Positions 35,201 through 42,036 of a stretch of 64,000 nucleotides of DNA are shown piece by piece. Each line of letters begins with the position of its first letter. The first letter of the stretch is position 1. The stretch is from a virus. The stretch covers positions 18,149 to 82,148 of the IMG/VR virus record IMGVR_UViG_3300032117_000015, one strand, 5' to 3'. The position numbers were made by a program, and so were the translations under genes. The notes beneath the pieces were generated by a model. It did not search any database and was not told the origin of the DNA. It saw only the letters and a program-made list of their open reading frames with translations.

Positions 35201-38061
35201 GTATCACCGTTAATTAATGTTACATTATTAGCGATAACAATAAAACTTTGACTGTTAAATGTATAATCTCTTCCGTAAACTAATTGAGTTTTAATATTAT
35301 TAGAAGTACGATAAACTCCTACCGCTTTATTAGATAATGTATCTAATGTAAACACATTTGATAGAGGATATGTTTTTACTCTATAATCGACTACAGTAAG
35401 ATTAGTAATTGTAGATGCACCATACGGAACCATATCACTAAAATAATATGGTGCGGTATTAGGTTTATTTGCATTAAGTTTTTGTAAGATTAAATCAACT
35501 ATAGTGACTGGGTCTCCATCGATTCCTAATGTTTCAGCTGTTTTTATAAAATTTCTTTTGAAACTATTATAGTCATCTTTTGCAGTTTCAATAGCATTAA
35601 TAATATTATTCGATTGATTTGTAATATGATATAAACTTAAACTTATTGGACCACTGTGTTGTACAAATTTTGTGCCGTATTGAGTTATATTTCCAAGATC
35701 TCGTAAATTGCTATCTCCTGGAAAAATTCCAACAAATCCTGATGGCAAATTATCAATAATACTATTAACGTGATCTGCTACTTCGCCTAACGTAAATGTT
35801 CCAATGACATCATTCATTGGATTGTTTTGAAGATTCAATGGAATTTCATAATAACCGTTACTATTAATAGCCTGTGAAGCAAAAGCACGAATAGTTAATA
35901 CATCGCCAGTGCCTATGCTAGTATTCAATACTATTTGTTTGTATTGCGGTGTTGATATGATAGTCCACAAAGTTGAATCTAATCTAGAACTATTAACATA
36001 AACTTTTACAACTAAATCTGCTAAATTATTAATGTCATCAAAAATATCAATATTAAAATTATTTGTTTGTGTTGATCCATCATAGATTCTAATAGCGGCT
36101 TGTACTATTGATGTATTACAAATTTGCCATCCATTTACATAACTAGACACTCCAACAAAATTATTTTTTAACAAATAACCGGTGTTAATACCTTGATTAA
36201 TAACCGCCGTTGTTTCTTTATAATTAAAAGTGTCCGATGCTAAATCAAAACTAAACACAATGTCGCCAATATTTGCAACATTTAGATAACTTAGAGGAAA
36301 TCCTAAACTGGAGTCATCGTTACCTGTGCCAACTTTATAGGAAAATATTTTTGTTCCTATAAAACTTGAACCGTTATACTTACTTGTATCTCCAAAGCTG
36401 ATTCCTTCACTATCAAATATATCAAATAAAGGAGGCTGGTTTGTAGCTGTTTTTTGTTGCCCGGCAATCCAAGTTGTACCGTCATACCAGTATAACTGAC
36501 TTTGATTTTTTATACCTTGAAGAACTAACACTATCTGATTTTCAATCGGTGTATGTACTTGGGTCAAGTGTATTTGATTGCGTCCTTGAATGTTTATAAA
36601 ACTGACTTCGTAGATATTGTTTTTAACTAAAGGATCATAGTCATTAGTGAAAAGAATACGCTGTCCTGCTGATACAGGAATTCCATCGATATTATACCCA
36701 AGCGTTCCTTCAATTGAAGAAAATACATCAGTAGTAAATGTATCTACCAAATCAATGTCTTGTATTGCAGTTGTACCTAAATTAAATAATTTAAGTCCTG
36801 CTTCAAATTCAATAATAGGTCTTATAGCTCTTGTTGTTTGATCCAAACTTGGAGTGTCACCATTATATGTTATACTAGTTTCGATAACATCCTTATGGAA
36901 CCAACGATTATAACGACTCCAAGGGTTATGGTCAGTGCTTGCTCTATTAATTACAATATAATCTTTATTACTTGCAAATCCAGTTGAGTCGTCGAATGGT
37001 GTGGAATCGAATGGATCAGCTCCAAATTCGACTGCCTCGTTAGAAGAATAAGGGCTTACGATTTCTAAAATAGATTCTGAAATTAATTTAATTGCTGTGC
37101 CGACACCTTCAACATAATAGTGTCCTGTAGCATAACTAGAAGGTATTACATTACCTCCAAAATTAATTTTCATGCCGTTGCTTAGTGCTGTACCGTCGGG
37201 CAAAATATAAACTTGTTTTCCAATAATATCATTTTCGACATCAAGTGTTGTTTCGTCTACAATGTCATAAATTTCAATTGCGCCGCCTACATTAATATCT
37301 GTTTCGCTTTGGTAAAATAATAAACTAGGTGCATCGATTGGAACTTCAAATGTTATTGTCCCGCTTTCTACACTATGAGCACTTACATTTTTTGTATATA
37401 GATACGCAGTTCCTAAACTACGTTCAGTCATAAAGCTGAACGGATTTCCTAAACTAGTAATATTAAAATTATAAGTTTGTCCTCTATATAATTTTAAGGT
37501 AGGATTCAAAGTTAATCCGTCTGGGGTAAACAAATATTCATTAGTGTCCCCTTCTGACTGTAGCTGAACATTATATGTACTATTTGCACCTGTAGGTTGT
37601 CCGTAGATTGTAATAACTGTTGGACCGTTTGGTAACCAATAGTAATCTTGGAAATTAATAAACTTATCCCAGTCAATATGTGGATCCCAACTATAAAATT
37701 CTTGTTTGTTTAGTCTTGCATGATTACTTGTATTTGCACCGAATACATTTAATTGATTAATATAATCTTGATAGTCTTTAAAAAATGTTGTGTTTCCTAA
37801 AGTATCTGTAACTGTCAACCCCGGCTCTAACTGATAATTTTGGCGAATATTATTAGCGGCTTGAACATATACATCTGTTCCGGTAGCGGCTTTTGCATTT
37901 TTACGACCAATAAATCCACTAGTTTTAGTAATTGTTCCTGGCTGATATAATTGATCAATTGTTGCTTGCAAAAACTTTTTGTTTGCACTTGACTGATAAA
38001 AATCAGGAAGAAAATTAACACCTAATCCAGTGTTGCCGGTTGGAATGTTGTCATTAGTCAT
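23224..38061 (-). CDS. Giant virion protein (4,945 residues), baseplate/tail-fibre type
   Basis: A single uninterrupted frame of nearly 15 kb. It starts in the stop codon of gp6, the place of the large wedge proteins in T4-like baseplates, so a baseplate-periphery or fibre-root role is likely. Visible parts: an N-terminal anchoring region (about 1-300, LPDFYQSSANKKFLQATIDQ); three carbohydrate-binding-like W...Y..G..V.Y...YY.A motifs near residues 1424, 1555 and 1737, and a fourth near 2227; a repeat region about 2150-2750 with FG-GAP-like blades (FGSSITFGNNTLYVGATGY, FGNSIAVSSYGDYIAISDD, GFAVGSNQVVVGAPTAF); GxGY repeats at about 3150-3570; several GM-x-x-x-G-x-G-F modules; and a C-terminal RGTLGTG region. 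No protease or lysozyme motif seen. Confidence 0.75.
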   Translation of the reverse strand: MTNDNIPTGNTGLGVNFLPDFYQSSANKKFLQATIDQLYQPGTITKTSGFIGRKNAKAATGTDVYVQAANNIRQNYQLEPGLTVTDTLGNTTFFKDYQDYINQLNVFGANTSNHARLNKQEFYSWDPHIDWDKFINFQDYYWLPNGPTVITIYGQPTGANSTYNVQLQSEGDTNEYLFTPDGLTLNPTLKLYRGQTYNFNITSLGNPFSFMTERSLGTAYLYTKNVSAHSVESGTITFEVPIDAPSLLFYQSETDINVGGAIEIYDIVDETTLDVENDIIGKQVYILPDGTALSNGMKINFGGNVIPSSYATGHYYVEGVGTAIKLISESILEIVSPYSSNEAVEFGADPFDSTPFDDSTGFASNKDYIVINRASTDHNPWSRYNRWFHKDVIETSITYNGDTPSLDQTTRAIRPIIEFEAGLKLFNLGTTAIQDIDLVDTFTTDVFSSIEGTLGYNIDGIPVSAGQRILFTNDYDPLVKNNIYEVSFINIQGRNQIHLTQVHTPIENQIVLVLQGIKNQSQLYWYDGTTWIAGQQKTATNQPPLFDIFDSEGISFGDTSKYNGSSFIGTKIFSYKVGTGNDDSSLGFPLSYLNVANIGDIVFSFDLASDTFNYKETTAVINQGINTGYLLKNNFVGVSSYVNGWQICNTSIVQAAIRIYDGSTQTNNFNIDIFDDINNLADLVVKVYVNSSRLDSTLWTIISTPQYKQIVLNTSIGTGDVLTIRAFASQAINSNGYYEIPLNLQNNPMNDVIGTFTLGEVADHVNSIIDNLPSGFVGIFPGDSNLRDLGNITQYGTKFVQHSGPISLSLYHITNQSNNIINAIETAKDDYNSFKRNFIKTAETLGIDGDPVTIVDLILQKLNANKPNTAPYYFSDMVPYGASTITNLTVVDYRVKTYPLSNVFTLDTLSNKAVGVYRTSNNIKTQLVYGRDYTFNSQSFIVIANNVTLINGDTITTVEYDSTDGCFIPATPSKLGMWPAFIPQLYLDTTLITPQNVIQGHDGSILLAYGDYRDALILELETRIFNNIKVKYDTTIFDIADIIPGYNRTNDYSLSEFNEVLAPSFYQWSGLVGIDFTQPLSYDKSNSFTFNYKESVSPDNNSVPAFWRGIYRWMLDTDRPHLCPWEMLGFSQQPSWWTSVYGPAPYTSNNLVMWQDLAAGLVKQPGLPAVKLSNYVRPFLTQHIPVDEFGNLVSPIVSGLATGPINYSTNNAFVFGDISPVESAWRRSSYYPFSVIVTSMLLTPAKTFGLLLDRSRVERNVAGQFVYKDTGLRIRPADIQIPSIYSSTSRTQTAGIVNYVVDLILNIIFSNNQDSYNSYKSNLSNLVPKLSYRVGAFTNQDQFKLLLESKTPLSTGSVFIPNESYKVFLNTSSPVKKLTYSGIIITKLSTGYEIKGYSKTQPYFNYYNYLQSGISINVGGISESFSQWTQGQSYVAGQIVKYGITYYRAKVNSTAGISFNSDYFSPLDTLPIVGGVNATFREAWDKSALLTLPYGTQLSTIQEVVDFMLGYEQYLIDNGFQFNNFNNNLNAVTNWSTSVKEFMFWTTQNWSNGEEKWADWLPNQVYSYGTVVKYEGDYYSAQYNIPASPIFDTNVWLLLPGLSNIGSSAISLSPGASGVTFTTELTVVDSISNPFNSYEIFKVDGTPFKTTELDSYRDGNVVTYTPRTADGIYCASFYLIQNEHVVIIDNVDIFNDVIYNPPSGYRRDRIKLSGYVTTGWYGGLDIPGFVFDGATVENWQPWQDYNMADIVAYQGSYYSANAFTAGTSTFVPSSWARLSSQPSAKLLPNWTNLATQFVDFYSLNVDNFSSQQQKFAQHLIGYQTRQYLDNIIQDPVSEFKFYQGMIREKGTQNVLNHLFGVLSEDKAESLIFYEEWALRTGRYGASNAFEDIEVVLDQSKFRNNPQGFLLTNNINNNINSFINQYTPNDIYVKPLGYNSNPFPAIDNYQPLLRSAGYVNSADVAISIGQLSDIVTQDIGSLNNGQYVWTAFEGASWNIYRFSDLQIRASSVTYTNGVLTITTQNIDPLVVGQYIGLAEVAMLQGFYEVTSVSLNTFTVNASIQNFPVSFTEANQLVIYALVTRRTSSIDNLDQIPVSHIAPGELVWTDDDGTGNWATWEYSPVYNLSSIPNQTPTTSFQFGSTIGMNSQGSILAITSGSTGVVTTFDKAGILVPWVQRSTLDQPFITQHIPGQPSLYVKPTQIATVIGISTNGEWLATGHPAVSRVATNYVGAYNSGNTYVSGNIVSYNNVYYEALQTTSGTTPSSTTLAWQIIPYIPANEISGINSTIVGQGAISIYQKDLDNNYNLVDTIISPNPTTGENFGSSITFGNNTLYVGATGYNNGTGRVYKLSYKTIVMATTQYNPVGSSLNTLVVNSTSGIRAGMIVTGSGYTSNQTVDYVLTKLILVNANSLVNVVFSTVNVLDSMTVTGTNILPNTKIVSQGTEIVLVNGMQTVLSYFIIGSPQDIDASITQVVIDNNVNLTFGVSSVIKLNTILLDSPVDKNSLPSGQLQFIINTWAYDSTIDSSNTTNFGQYTKLSLDSSTLLISSSGKVNVYKDAGAGFVTSQVLTGSDSRFGNSIAVSSYGDYIAISDDTQGTPTKPKQGIVNVYGYSSNGYTLTQTLVNANPEVDALFGNKIEFMNDYQTIVVYSPNGDTTVTTTFDENLTTFDKKSTDFITKIVSSGRVDVYDRYNINWVFSESLKTSNSVGDGYGIGFAVGSNQVVVGAPTAFNQGTQSGQVYAYTKLNNNLTWTITRQQVDIPDVSKIRKAFLYNKSLGTLVTYLDVIDPLQGKIAGPAQEEIKYQTFYDPATYSYSDGTVTVNVAPSNGIEGWWSDQPLGRLWWDLRTAKFLNNYFDDPLYGTNTWNTLASGASIDVYEWVSYSQLPAVWDSLADTSTGLALGISGTSLYGNSAYSLTQVYDNVSKTFKNTYYFWVKNKKIIPNVDGRNMAANDVASLIANPRGQDYTCLALTGTNSFSLINASQYLNATDIVLAIEYWLIDKNDQNIHSQWKLISNDPAVDLPSGIEQKWFDSLCGIDTGGRPVPDPTLPVKLRYGIENRPRQSMFVNRIEALKEFIERVNIVLSTYQTTNSRDISPLETFDPAPTEISGLWDKSFDTDTELRFANVGSFSTPSLTPIITNGRITGINVISAGRGYAVAPYIEISGSGEAAIVRATINALGEITGANIINSGVGYNSSTTATVRGYSALIKSDSTSLGAWSIYAYDNTTATWSKTLTQSYNVNNYWSYADWFATGYNQYTAADYLVSTFADLNTIYPTIGQVVKIATVNAGGWLLLEKYANSTSIDWTQSYNVIGIQNGTIQFNSSLYEFSGTNVGYDSNTFDGGDFDVQASAELRIILNTIKNNLLIDDLKQNYLDLFFTSVRFAHSEQPFIDWIFKTSFVRATHTVGTLNQPVNYPVDNLNNFQDYVAEVKPYRTKVREYISNYTGLDTNESAVTDFDLQPTFVNGTSTAIDVIVANNQLESTSGLLQTYPWKFWTDNLGFSVTDIIITNGGSGYANIPEVIISTPTGINGITAEAVAYIANGKVNRVVILTNKNGSGYLSAPTIAFNGGLGDNGVPATAVAIIGDGIIRSNLTALKFDRINSGYYISNIKQTDTFTGSSSKVQFALTWAPDVRVGESTVTIDGIPVLRELYKMAIVKSTSNGYTQYSGTITFTDAPSTGSTIVVTYSKDVSIMGATDRIQYYYNPTTGQLGKDLSQLMTGVDYGGTIVSGLDFNIAGGWGSTPYMTDTWDSRDPTFNDYAVQVAANTHVFTLPYTPAAGTNINIYYVKQKTFSFTSDGSTVTYSFDQNLISPTVTVTTTALTAGVTTTYTSLNSSGFTVNVGSTLGIVPGMKLYGQGFLNRQQVVRIVNSTSIIIDSIPDNLSYYRSYNSSGSATTTLVISSTAKIIPGMLISGTGFTSGQTVVKVVDKTTLIISAIPDATPANGETITFTSIPANGKTITFSNIAGGYILTLNSVSNLKVGTVVSNSLVPAGAFTTGVTYTISSIGTTDFTLIGALSNEAGITFIATGPGTGTGTAATASAFSYDTKITAIDTTHNTVTLDQVLLLNIVNSTQITFTENLTELKDVVIVPGSISLSTPYASGSLINVTGTYNPIRLDDPNFGTMSQTNANAIIPTPVIGNTLTTTSVGGGGALITVSFGAVDDGGSASSTPVSTLDGMIIDQLVSNTIEIPASFVVGAGDQFILRESTSDGSVPTPDANYDTKLDGGNLAYTTATGIAADDIVLDGDGLITPTNSPAPEEVVPGQVVDTLAIKVYDQTNSGSANIKDISYLTDDTTYTYAIGQTPNNPRAIIVKLGSNILTYNSDYVVNYQTATIELVSTVNNQLVATAPTANQLLSIYSIGFSGSNVLDIDYFIGDGTTVDFVTRASWTNSATSLVYVNGVATQVVLFKTDSTYSIEGQTGIQFATAPAVGALINYIIVSGLQQTFAVTTTQTIAPIANTSTYTLSYPIGNNLPNESNMIVRVGQSILQAPNNSYFTIKGNRLNYSIDPSKATPNSVPVGNVVVYAGNNLLNPASDYTVDPSGINVKINRNIYSQYSGQQLIVSIVTNNGYSYNASSGQITFTTVPTGTVEVISSYVQDVLDIQRTTVQYSSNYSITPGTTQFYTYKNIAGGIINLDRAVIDSNYVWVIKNTTLLTSSIDYVLNSDLQSITLGIKLVAGDTITLITFGSNLLSTSSISYMQFKDMLNRVSYKRLNLNKQVKLAQDLNWNDTTIVVTDASQLDAPNPAGNKPGIVEIRGERIEYFTISGNILGQLRRGTLGTGVYNLNKAGTIVQGIGPSETIPYNDTILTKKITSLGTTSVNVGYTISSADQVEVFVGGQNDMVRLKKSAYSVFDINKAPYSPAGDVSYPADFTVNNTSTITLANAPLFGTEVTVVKKTGIPWDGKQYTGDVSVIYDSSTVANFIKAAPGVWYTGFKS

Positions 38062-41000
38062 TAACTATTTGCCCCATAATTTGCACTTGTTACTTGTTGT
38101 AAGTTTGCTGTTGATGTCAAAGCTGTACCTGTTACTGTTTTAAGATTGCTAGATGTTAGCCCAGAAACAACTTGAATATTATCAGTTGTTGCACAACTTA
38201 AAAATATACTGTCGCTCGGGCATTGTATTTCAAATAAACTTCCAAAATATTGTCCTGTTTGTGATGGCACAATAACAAAACTAATAATATCTGGACTTAA
38301 CTGAGTCATTACATAAGTTGATAATTCTGTAAAATAAAATGTATCGCCAAAATCCCAGTTTGCTAGAGCAAAGAATTGATTAATTGCAGTTAGTACTCTT
38401 GCCGTTACGTTGGCACTAGATACTGCTGATGATGGATTAATCATAACATCAAATGTTGCTTGTAGACTTGCATCAGCCGCTGGGCCAAACAATAATGTAT
38501 ATTTCACTGGGTGATAAACAATCTCATCTGAAATAGATTTAATTAGATTTAGATTTGGTGCTAACAAACTATTAAGACTATCCTGGCTTGGCGGTAATGG
38601 TTCTGTTCCTACTGTGCCGCCAGCTACCCATTGTCTAAATGCAGTATCGTAACTATTAGTCAATACATACAAATCAATAATATTGCTTGCGCCTGGATCG
38701 ATTCTGGAATTGTAATCGGCGCTATGTGTGTATTGGAATCGAAGACCACTTCGCCCTACATACACTTTATAATCTAAAGTTGGCTGTAATTTTTCAACAG
38801 CGTTATTTGAAGAATACTGAACAACAGTTTGTGTATCTGCAAAATAAAAATATTGTCCGTCGGTCCATTGAGATAATGGATATGCTAAAGACTTTGTTGC
38901 TAAGATAATTACTGGGCCGCTTTGTGGATCGTTGTAAACATACTTGTAATCTTCTTGACCAGTCGTAATTGTATATTTTTGTTCAACAATATATTGTGTT
39001 AAAGATCCAGGTTGCGGATTAACAATATCTAAAAATTCTTGAGGATTATCTACGACACCATTGTTTAAAGGATCTGCAAAAGTAATAACAATTTTCTTAG
39101 GATCAATATATCCATCTTGTCCAATGTACTCACTAACTATTTGCCATTGATAATCTGTTGTAAACGGTGTTGAACTACCAGGTTGCGTATTAATGTTTAA
39201 TACTTTAATTACGTCTGTTACTGTTGTACTTGATACAACATCGTAAATTTTAACAGTATCGTCAAAATAGAATGATACTTCTGAATCGCTTTCAAATACA
39301 TATCGAAGAGAGCGTTGTGTAATAGTATAGTTTTCTCTGTTAGTTGTAAACAATAAGAACCAGCTTGCATCTAATTGTGTATTAGAAGTATCGCCTTGGT
39401 TTGCTAAACTGAAATCACTAGATGAATTTAAATTGTTTTCGTAAACAATTTGCCAAGTTTGTGTCACTCCGTCATAACGCAAACCAAAAGAAGCATTACC
39501 GAAGATTAAATCAATCATTTGTGTTTGCACACTTGAACTTAATGTTGTAGAAAATGCAGGAATAATCTGTGCTAAAACTGCTTTATTTGGAATTGACTTA
39601 CTTAATGTAATTGGGCCAAACCCTGTAGATAATAATTTACTAGTACCATCTCCTGTTAAAGAAATAACACTAGCCCATACATAACTTACTCCGCCTTCAG
39701 GCAAAGTTGTTCCTGCTGTAAGAGCATTATTTTTATAAGTGTTAAAATAATAACCGGTTGGAGCAATGAATTTAACTAATGCACCAGGACCAACATATTG
39801 TAAATCTGTAGAAGTATTTCCAGATCCTACTATAAGTGCAGAAGTATCCGATGCTCCTATGTAGCCAGATGAACTATTACTATCATTTGTTTGTGCATAC
39901 CAAATTGCATTGATATTTGTATTAACATAATCAATAAAATTAGAATAGAAAAAGTTTCTAAGGTTTGGATCTTCAAGTATTGGTAAAACTACATTATCTA
40001 TTACTCCTTGAATATCTGTTTGAGTAACATAGGTAAATGTAGTACCTGCGGTATATGTTTGTTGATATACAATACCGTCATCGGCAAATAAATTAGTTGA
40101 ACTATACTTGCCTGTTGGGTCTGTTAAATCAAAGTAGCGACTAATACCGCTACTTGTTCTATTAATTGATTTTACTTTTGCAACTTGTAAACTTGCCGAT
40201 AGTGGACTAATATTGTAATCTTCTCCAGTAATCATACGATTTTGCGTGTAGTATGTTTGAGGAGCATTTTGTTTAATACTTGCATTAGTTTCGGTTTGTG
40301 TTGCATTAACAACAGATGATGCCAGTCCTAATGTTATTGTTAGTGTTTCTGGTGCATTAGCAGAAGAAATGTATGGAATAGAAATTGAAATATTATTAAT
40401 GTCTGTTGGGTTAACAGTATATGATAAGTTATTACTAACACGATAGTATACTTTAAAATTTCCAAGTGGTAACTGACCGAATACACCGTCTGCAAAATTC
40501 AAAGTAATAGCATCATTAGTCTGTGTAGTAACGCTATAAATTGTTGTAATTTTTTGATTTAAACTATTATAGATAACATTATTTCCAGTAGTAGCCGGTA
40601 CTTGAGTCCACAACACACTTTCGTTTCCTGCAGAATCTAGTTGCCATAACCATACATCTGTATTGTTAATATTTTGTGTGTTAATGTTTATTTGTTCGTT
40701 ACTACTAGGATTTGTAATTGTAAATGTAGCAGTATTCAATGTACCTTGTGTAAAGTAAAAGAAAAACCCTGTGCCTGGGCTACCTGCACCATACCCATCA
40801 TCAGTGTACACACATGCGATTTGATTTCCAGTTTTTGGAGTTTCTTCGTAAATGAATGTATTGTTTGCAAATGTTGTGCTACCAACTTCAAAATTCATCG
40901 AACGACCAGCTACAACAGAACTAAAATCATAGACAGATAGTCCTTCATTAATAGTATTAAATCTGTATTGTGCTGTTGGAATATTATAAATTGTTGCTTT

Positions 41001-41525
41001 GTCGGCAGGATTTCCAAATTTTTGTGTCTGTGGAAAAGACGCATTTAGAATTTTGATAAATTGATCATACCAATTGCTGTTGCTTGCATCGTTCCAAGTA
41101 ACAATTTGACCCGATAAGTTTCTGTTATTACTATCAATAACATCTTCTGTTGTTGTGATATTTGCAATTTTTAATAAACCACTTGCACTTATACTTCTAC
41201 TTGGAACATAACTTACCAACTGAGCAAGGTTTAATAAACTTTGTCTACGCTCTGCTGTTTCAATAAAATTTTCACGGGCGTTTAAATCAACACGGAACGC
41301 AATGCTTTGTCCGACAAATGCAATAAGGTCGATTAATGCTAGATACTCGCTTGATTCAATATAATCGTTAAAATCTTCTGGAAAATTTGTACGAATATAA
41401 TCAATCATTGTACGACGCAGATTGTTAAAATCATAACTTTGAAAGTCTGCGTTGGTGAATGTTTGATAAATTTTCTTCCAATCTTCAGAAAGTAAAAGAT
41501 TATTTTGTCTAGTAGTTGAACCCAT
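38061..41525 (-). CDS. 6: Baseplate wedge protein gp6
   Basis: A 1,154-residue gp6-type wedge subunit, the core of the six-fold baseplate wedge. The first 120 residues carry the conserved gp6 start (LLSEDWKKIYQTFTNADFQ, YDFNNLRRTMIDYIR, YLALIDLIAFVGQSIAFRVDLNARENF, AERRQSLLNLAQLVSYVPSRS). It is much longer than T4 gp6 (660), the extra length being beta-rich insertions. The C-terminal part (ALANWDFGDTFYFTELSTYV) fits the J-like fold. The gp25-gp6 order is the T4 one. Late promoter at 41544-41551. Confidence 0.9.
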   Translation of the reverse strand: MGSTTRQNNLLLSEDWKKIYQTFTNADFQSYDFNNLRRTMIDYIRTNFPEDFNDYIESSEYLALIDLIAFVGQSIAFRVDLNARENFIETAERRQSLLNLAQLVSYVPSRSISASGLLKIANITTTEDVIDSNNRNLSGQIVTWNDASNSNWYDQFIKILNASFPQTQKFGNPADKATIYNIPTAQYRFNTINEGLSVYDFSSVVAGRSMNFEVGSTTFANNTFIYEETPKTGNQIACVYTDDGYGAGSPGTGFFFYFTQGTLNTATFTITNPSSNEQININTQNINNTDVWLWQLDSAGNESVLWTQVPATTGNNVIYNSLNQKITTIYSVTTQTNDAITLNFADGVFGQLPLGNFKVYYRVSNNLSYTVNPTDINNISISIPYISSANAPETLTITLGLASSVVNATQTETNASIKQNAPQTYYTQNRMITGEDYNISPLSASLQVAKVKSINRTSSGISRYFDLTDPTGKYSSTNLFADDGIVYQQTYTAGTTFTYVTQTDIQGVIDNVVLPILEDPNLRNFFYSNFIDYVNTNINAIWYAQTNDSNSSSGYIGASDTSALIVGSGNTSTDLQYVGPGALVKFIAPTGYYFNTYKNNALTAGTTLPEGGVSYVWASVISLTGDGTSKLLSTGFGPITLSKSIPNKAVLAQIIPAFSTTLSSSVQTQMIDLIFGNASFGLRYDGVTQTWQIVYENNLNSSSDFSLANQGDTSNTQLDASWFLLFTTNRENYTITQRSLRYVFESDSEVSFYFDDTVKIYDVVSSTTVTDVIKVLNINTQPGSSTPFTTDYQWQIVSEYIGQDGYIDPKKIVITFADPLNNGVVDNPQEFLDIVNPQPGSLTQYIVEQKYTITTGQEDYKYVYNDPQSGPVIILATKSLAYPLSQWTDGQYFYFADTQTVVQYSSNNAVEKLQPTLDYKVYVGRSGLRFQYTHSADYNSRIDPGASNIIDLYVLTNSYDTAFRQWVAGGTVGTEPLPPSQDSLNSLLAPNLNLIKSISDEIVYHPVKYTLLFGPAADASLQATFDVMINPSSAVSSANVTARVLTAINQFFALANWDFGDTFYFTELSTYVMTQLSPDIISFVIVPSQTGQYFGSLFEIQCPSDSIFLSCATTDNIQVVSGLTSSNLKTVTGTALTSTANLQQVTSANYGANS

Positions 41526-41543
41526 GATTTATCCTAATAATGG

Positions 41544-41551
41544 TATTTATC
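41544..41551 (-). promoter_or_regulatory. T4-type late promoter (GATAAATA)
   Basis: Minus-strand GATAAATA, 18 bases before the gp6 ATG at 41525, within the 50-base gap after gp25. Confidence 0.75.
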
Positions 41552-41575
41552 GAATAAAATTAAGTACGTAGTTAA

Positions 41576-42025
41576 TTAAACAGTTACTTGCGACGATGTT
41601 AAACCGTTGTTTTGATCAAATTGCAACTGTATTTTTTCGCTTAGATTGTAGATAGTATAACTCAAAGTAAACTGTACTTGAAGACCAGTATCATACTGTG
41701 AAACTATTACATTACTAGCTTGTACTCTTGGGTCTGCGTTAAGAATAGCATTGATATTTTGCAATAACAACCCTTTAACATCTTCTGTTAATGGTTCAAA
41801 TAACAAGTCCCAAATAACACAACCATACGTAGGATTCATTAATCGCTCGCCTTGACGCACGTAGAAACTGTTTAGCAAATCCTGTTTAATTAATTCAAAG
41901 TCGTATAGAGCAAAATTTTTACTATTTTTATTAAGAGTACTAAACCCCCTGTACATCTGAGGGCCAGTAATGTCTGGGTTTTGACTAGCAGGAATTGTTA
42001 TTTTTGTATGTAAACTTGTAGACAT
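41576..42025 (-). CDS. 25: Baseplate wedge protein gp25
   Basis: A 149-residue gp25-type protein, the small lysozyme-fold wedge component shared with type VI secretion (TssE). The diagnostic block is VRQGERLMNPTYGC at residues 56-69, followed by WDLLFEPLTEDVKGLL and a C-terminal beta region (LQVQFTLSYTIYNLSEKIQLQF). T4 gp25 is 132 residues. It joins the wedge to the sheath. It is followed by gp6, as in T4. Confidence 0.92.
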   Translation of the reverse strand: MSTSLHTKITIPASQNPDITGPQMYRGFSTLNKNSKNFALYDFELIKQDLLNSFYVRQGERLMNPTYGCVIWDLLFEPLTEDVKGLLLQNINAILNADPRVQASNVIVSQYDTGLQVQFTLSYTIYNLSEKIQLQFDQNNGLTSSQVTV

Positions 42026-42036
42026 TATTGTCCCCT

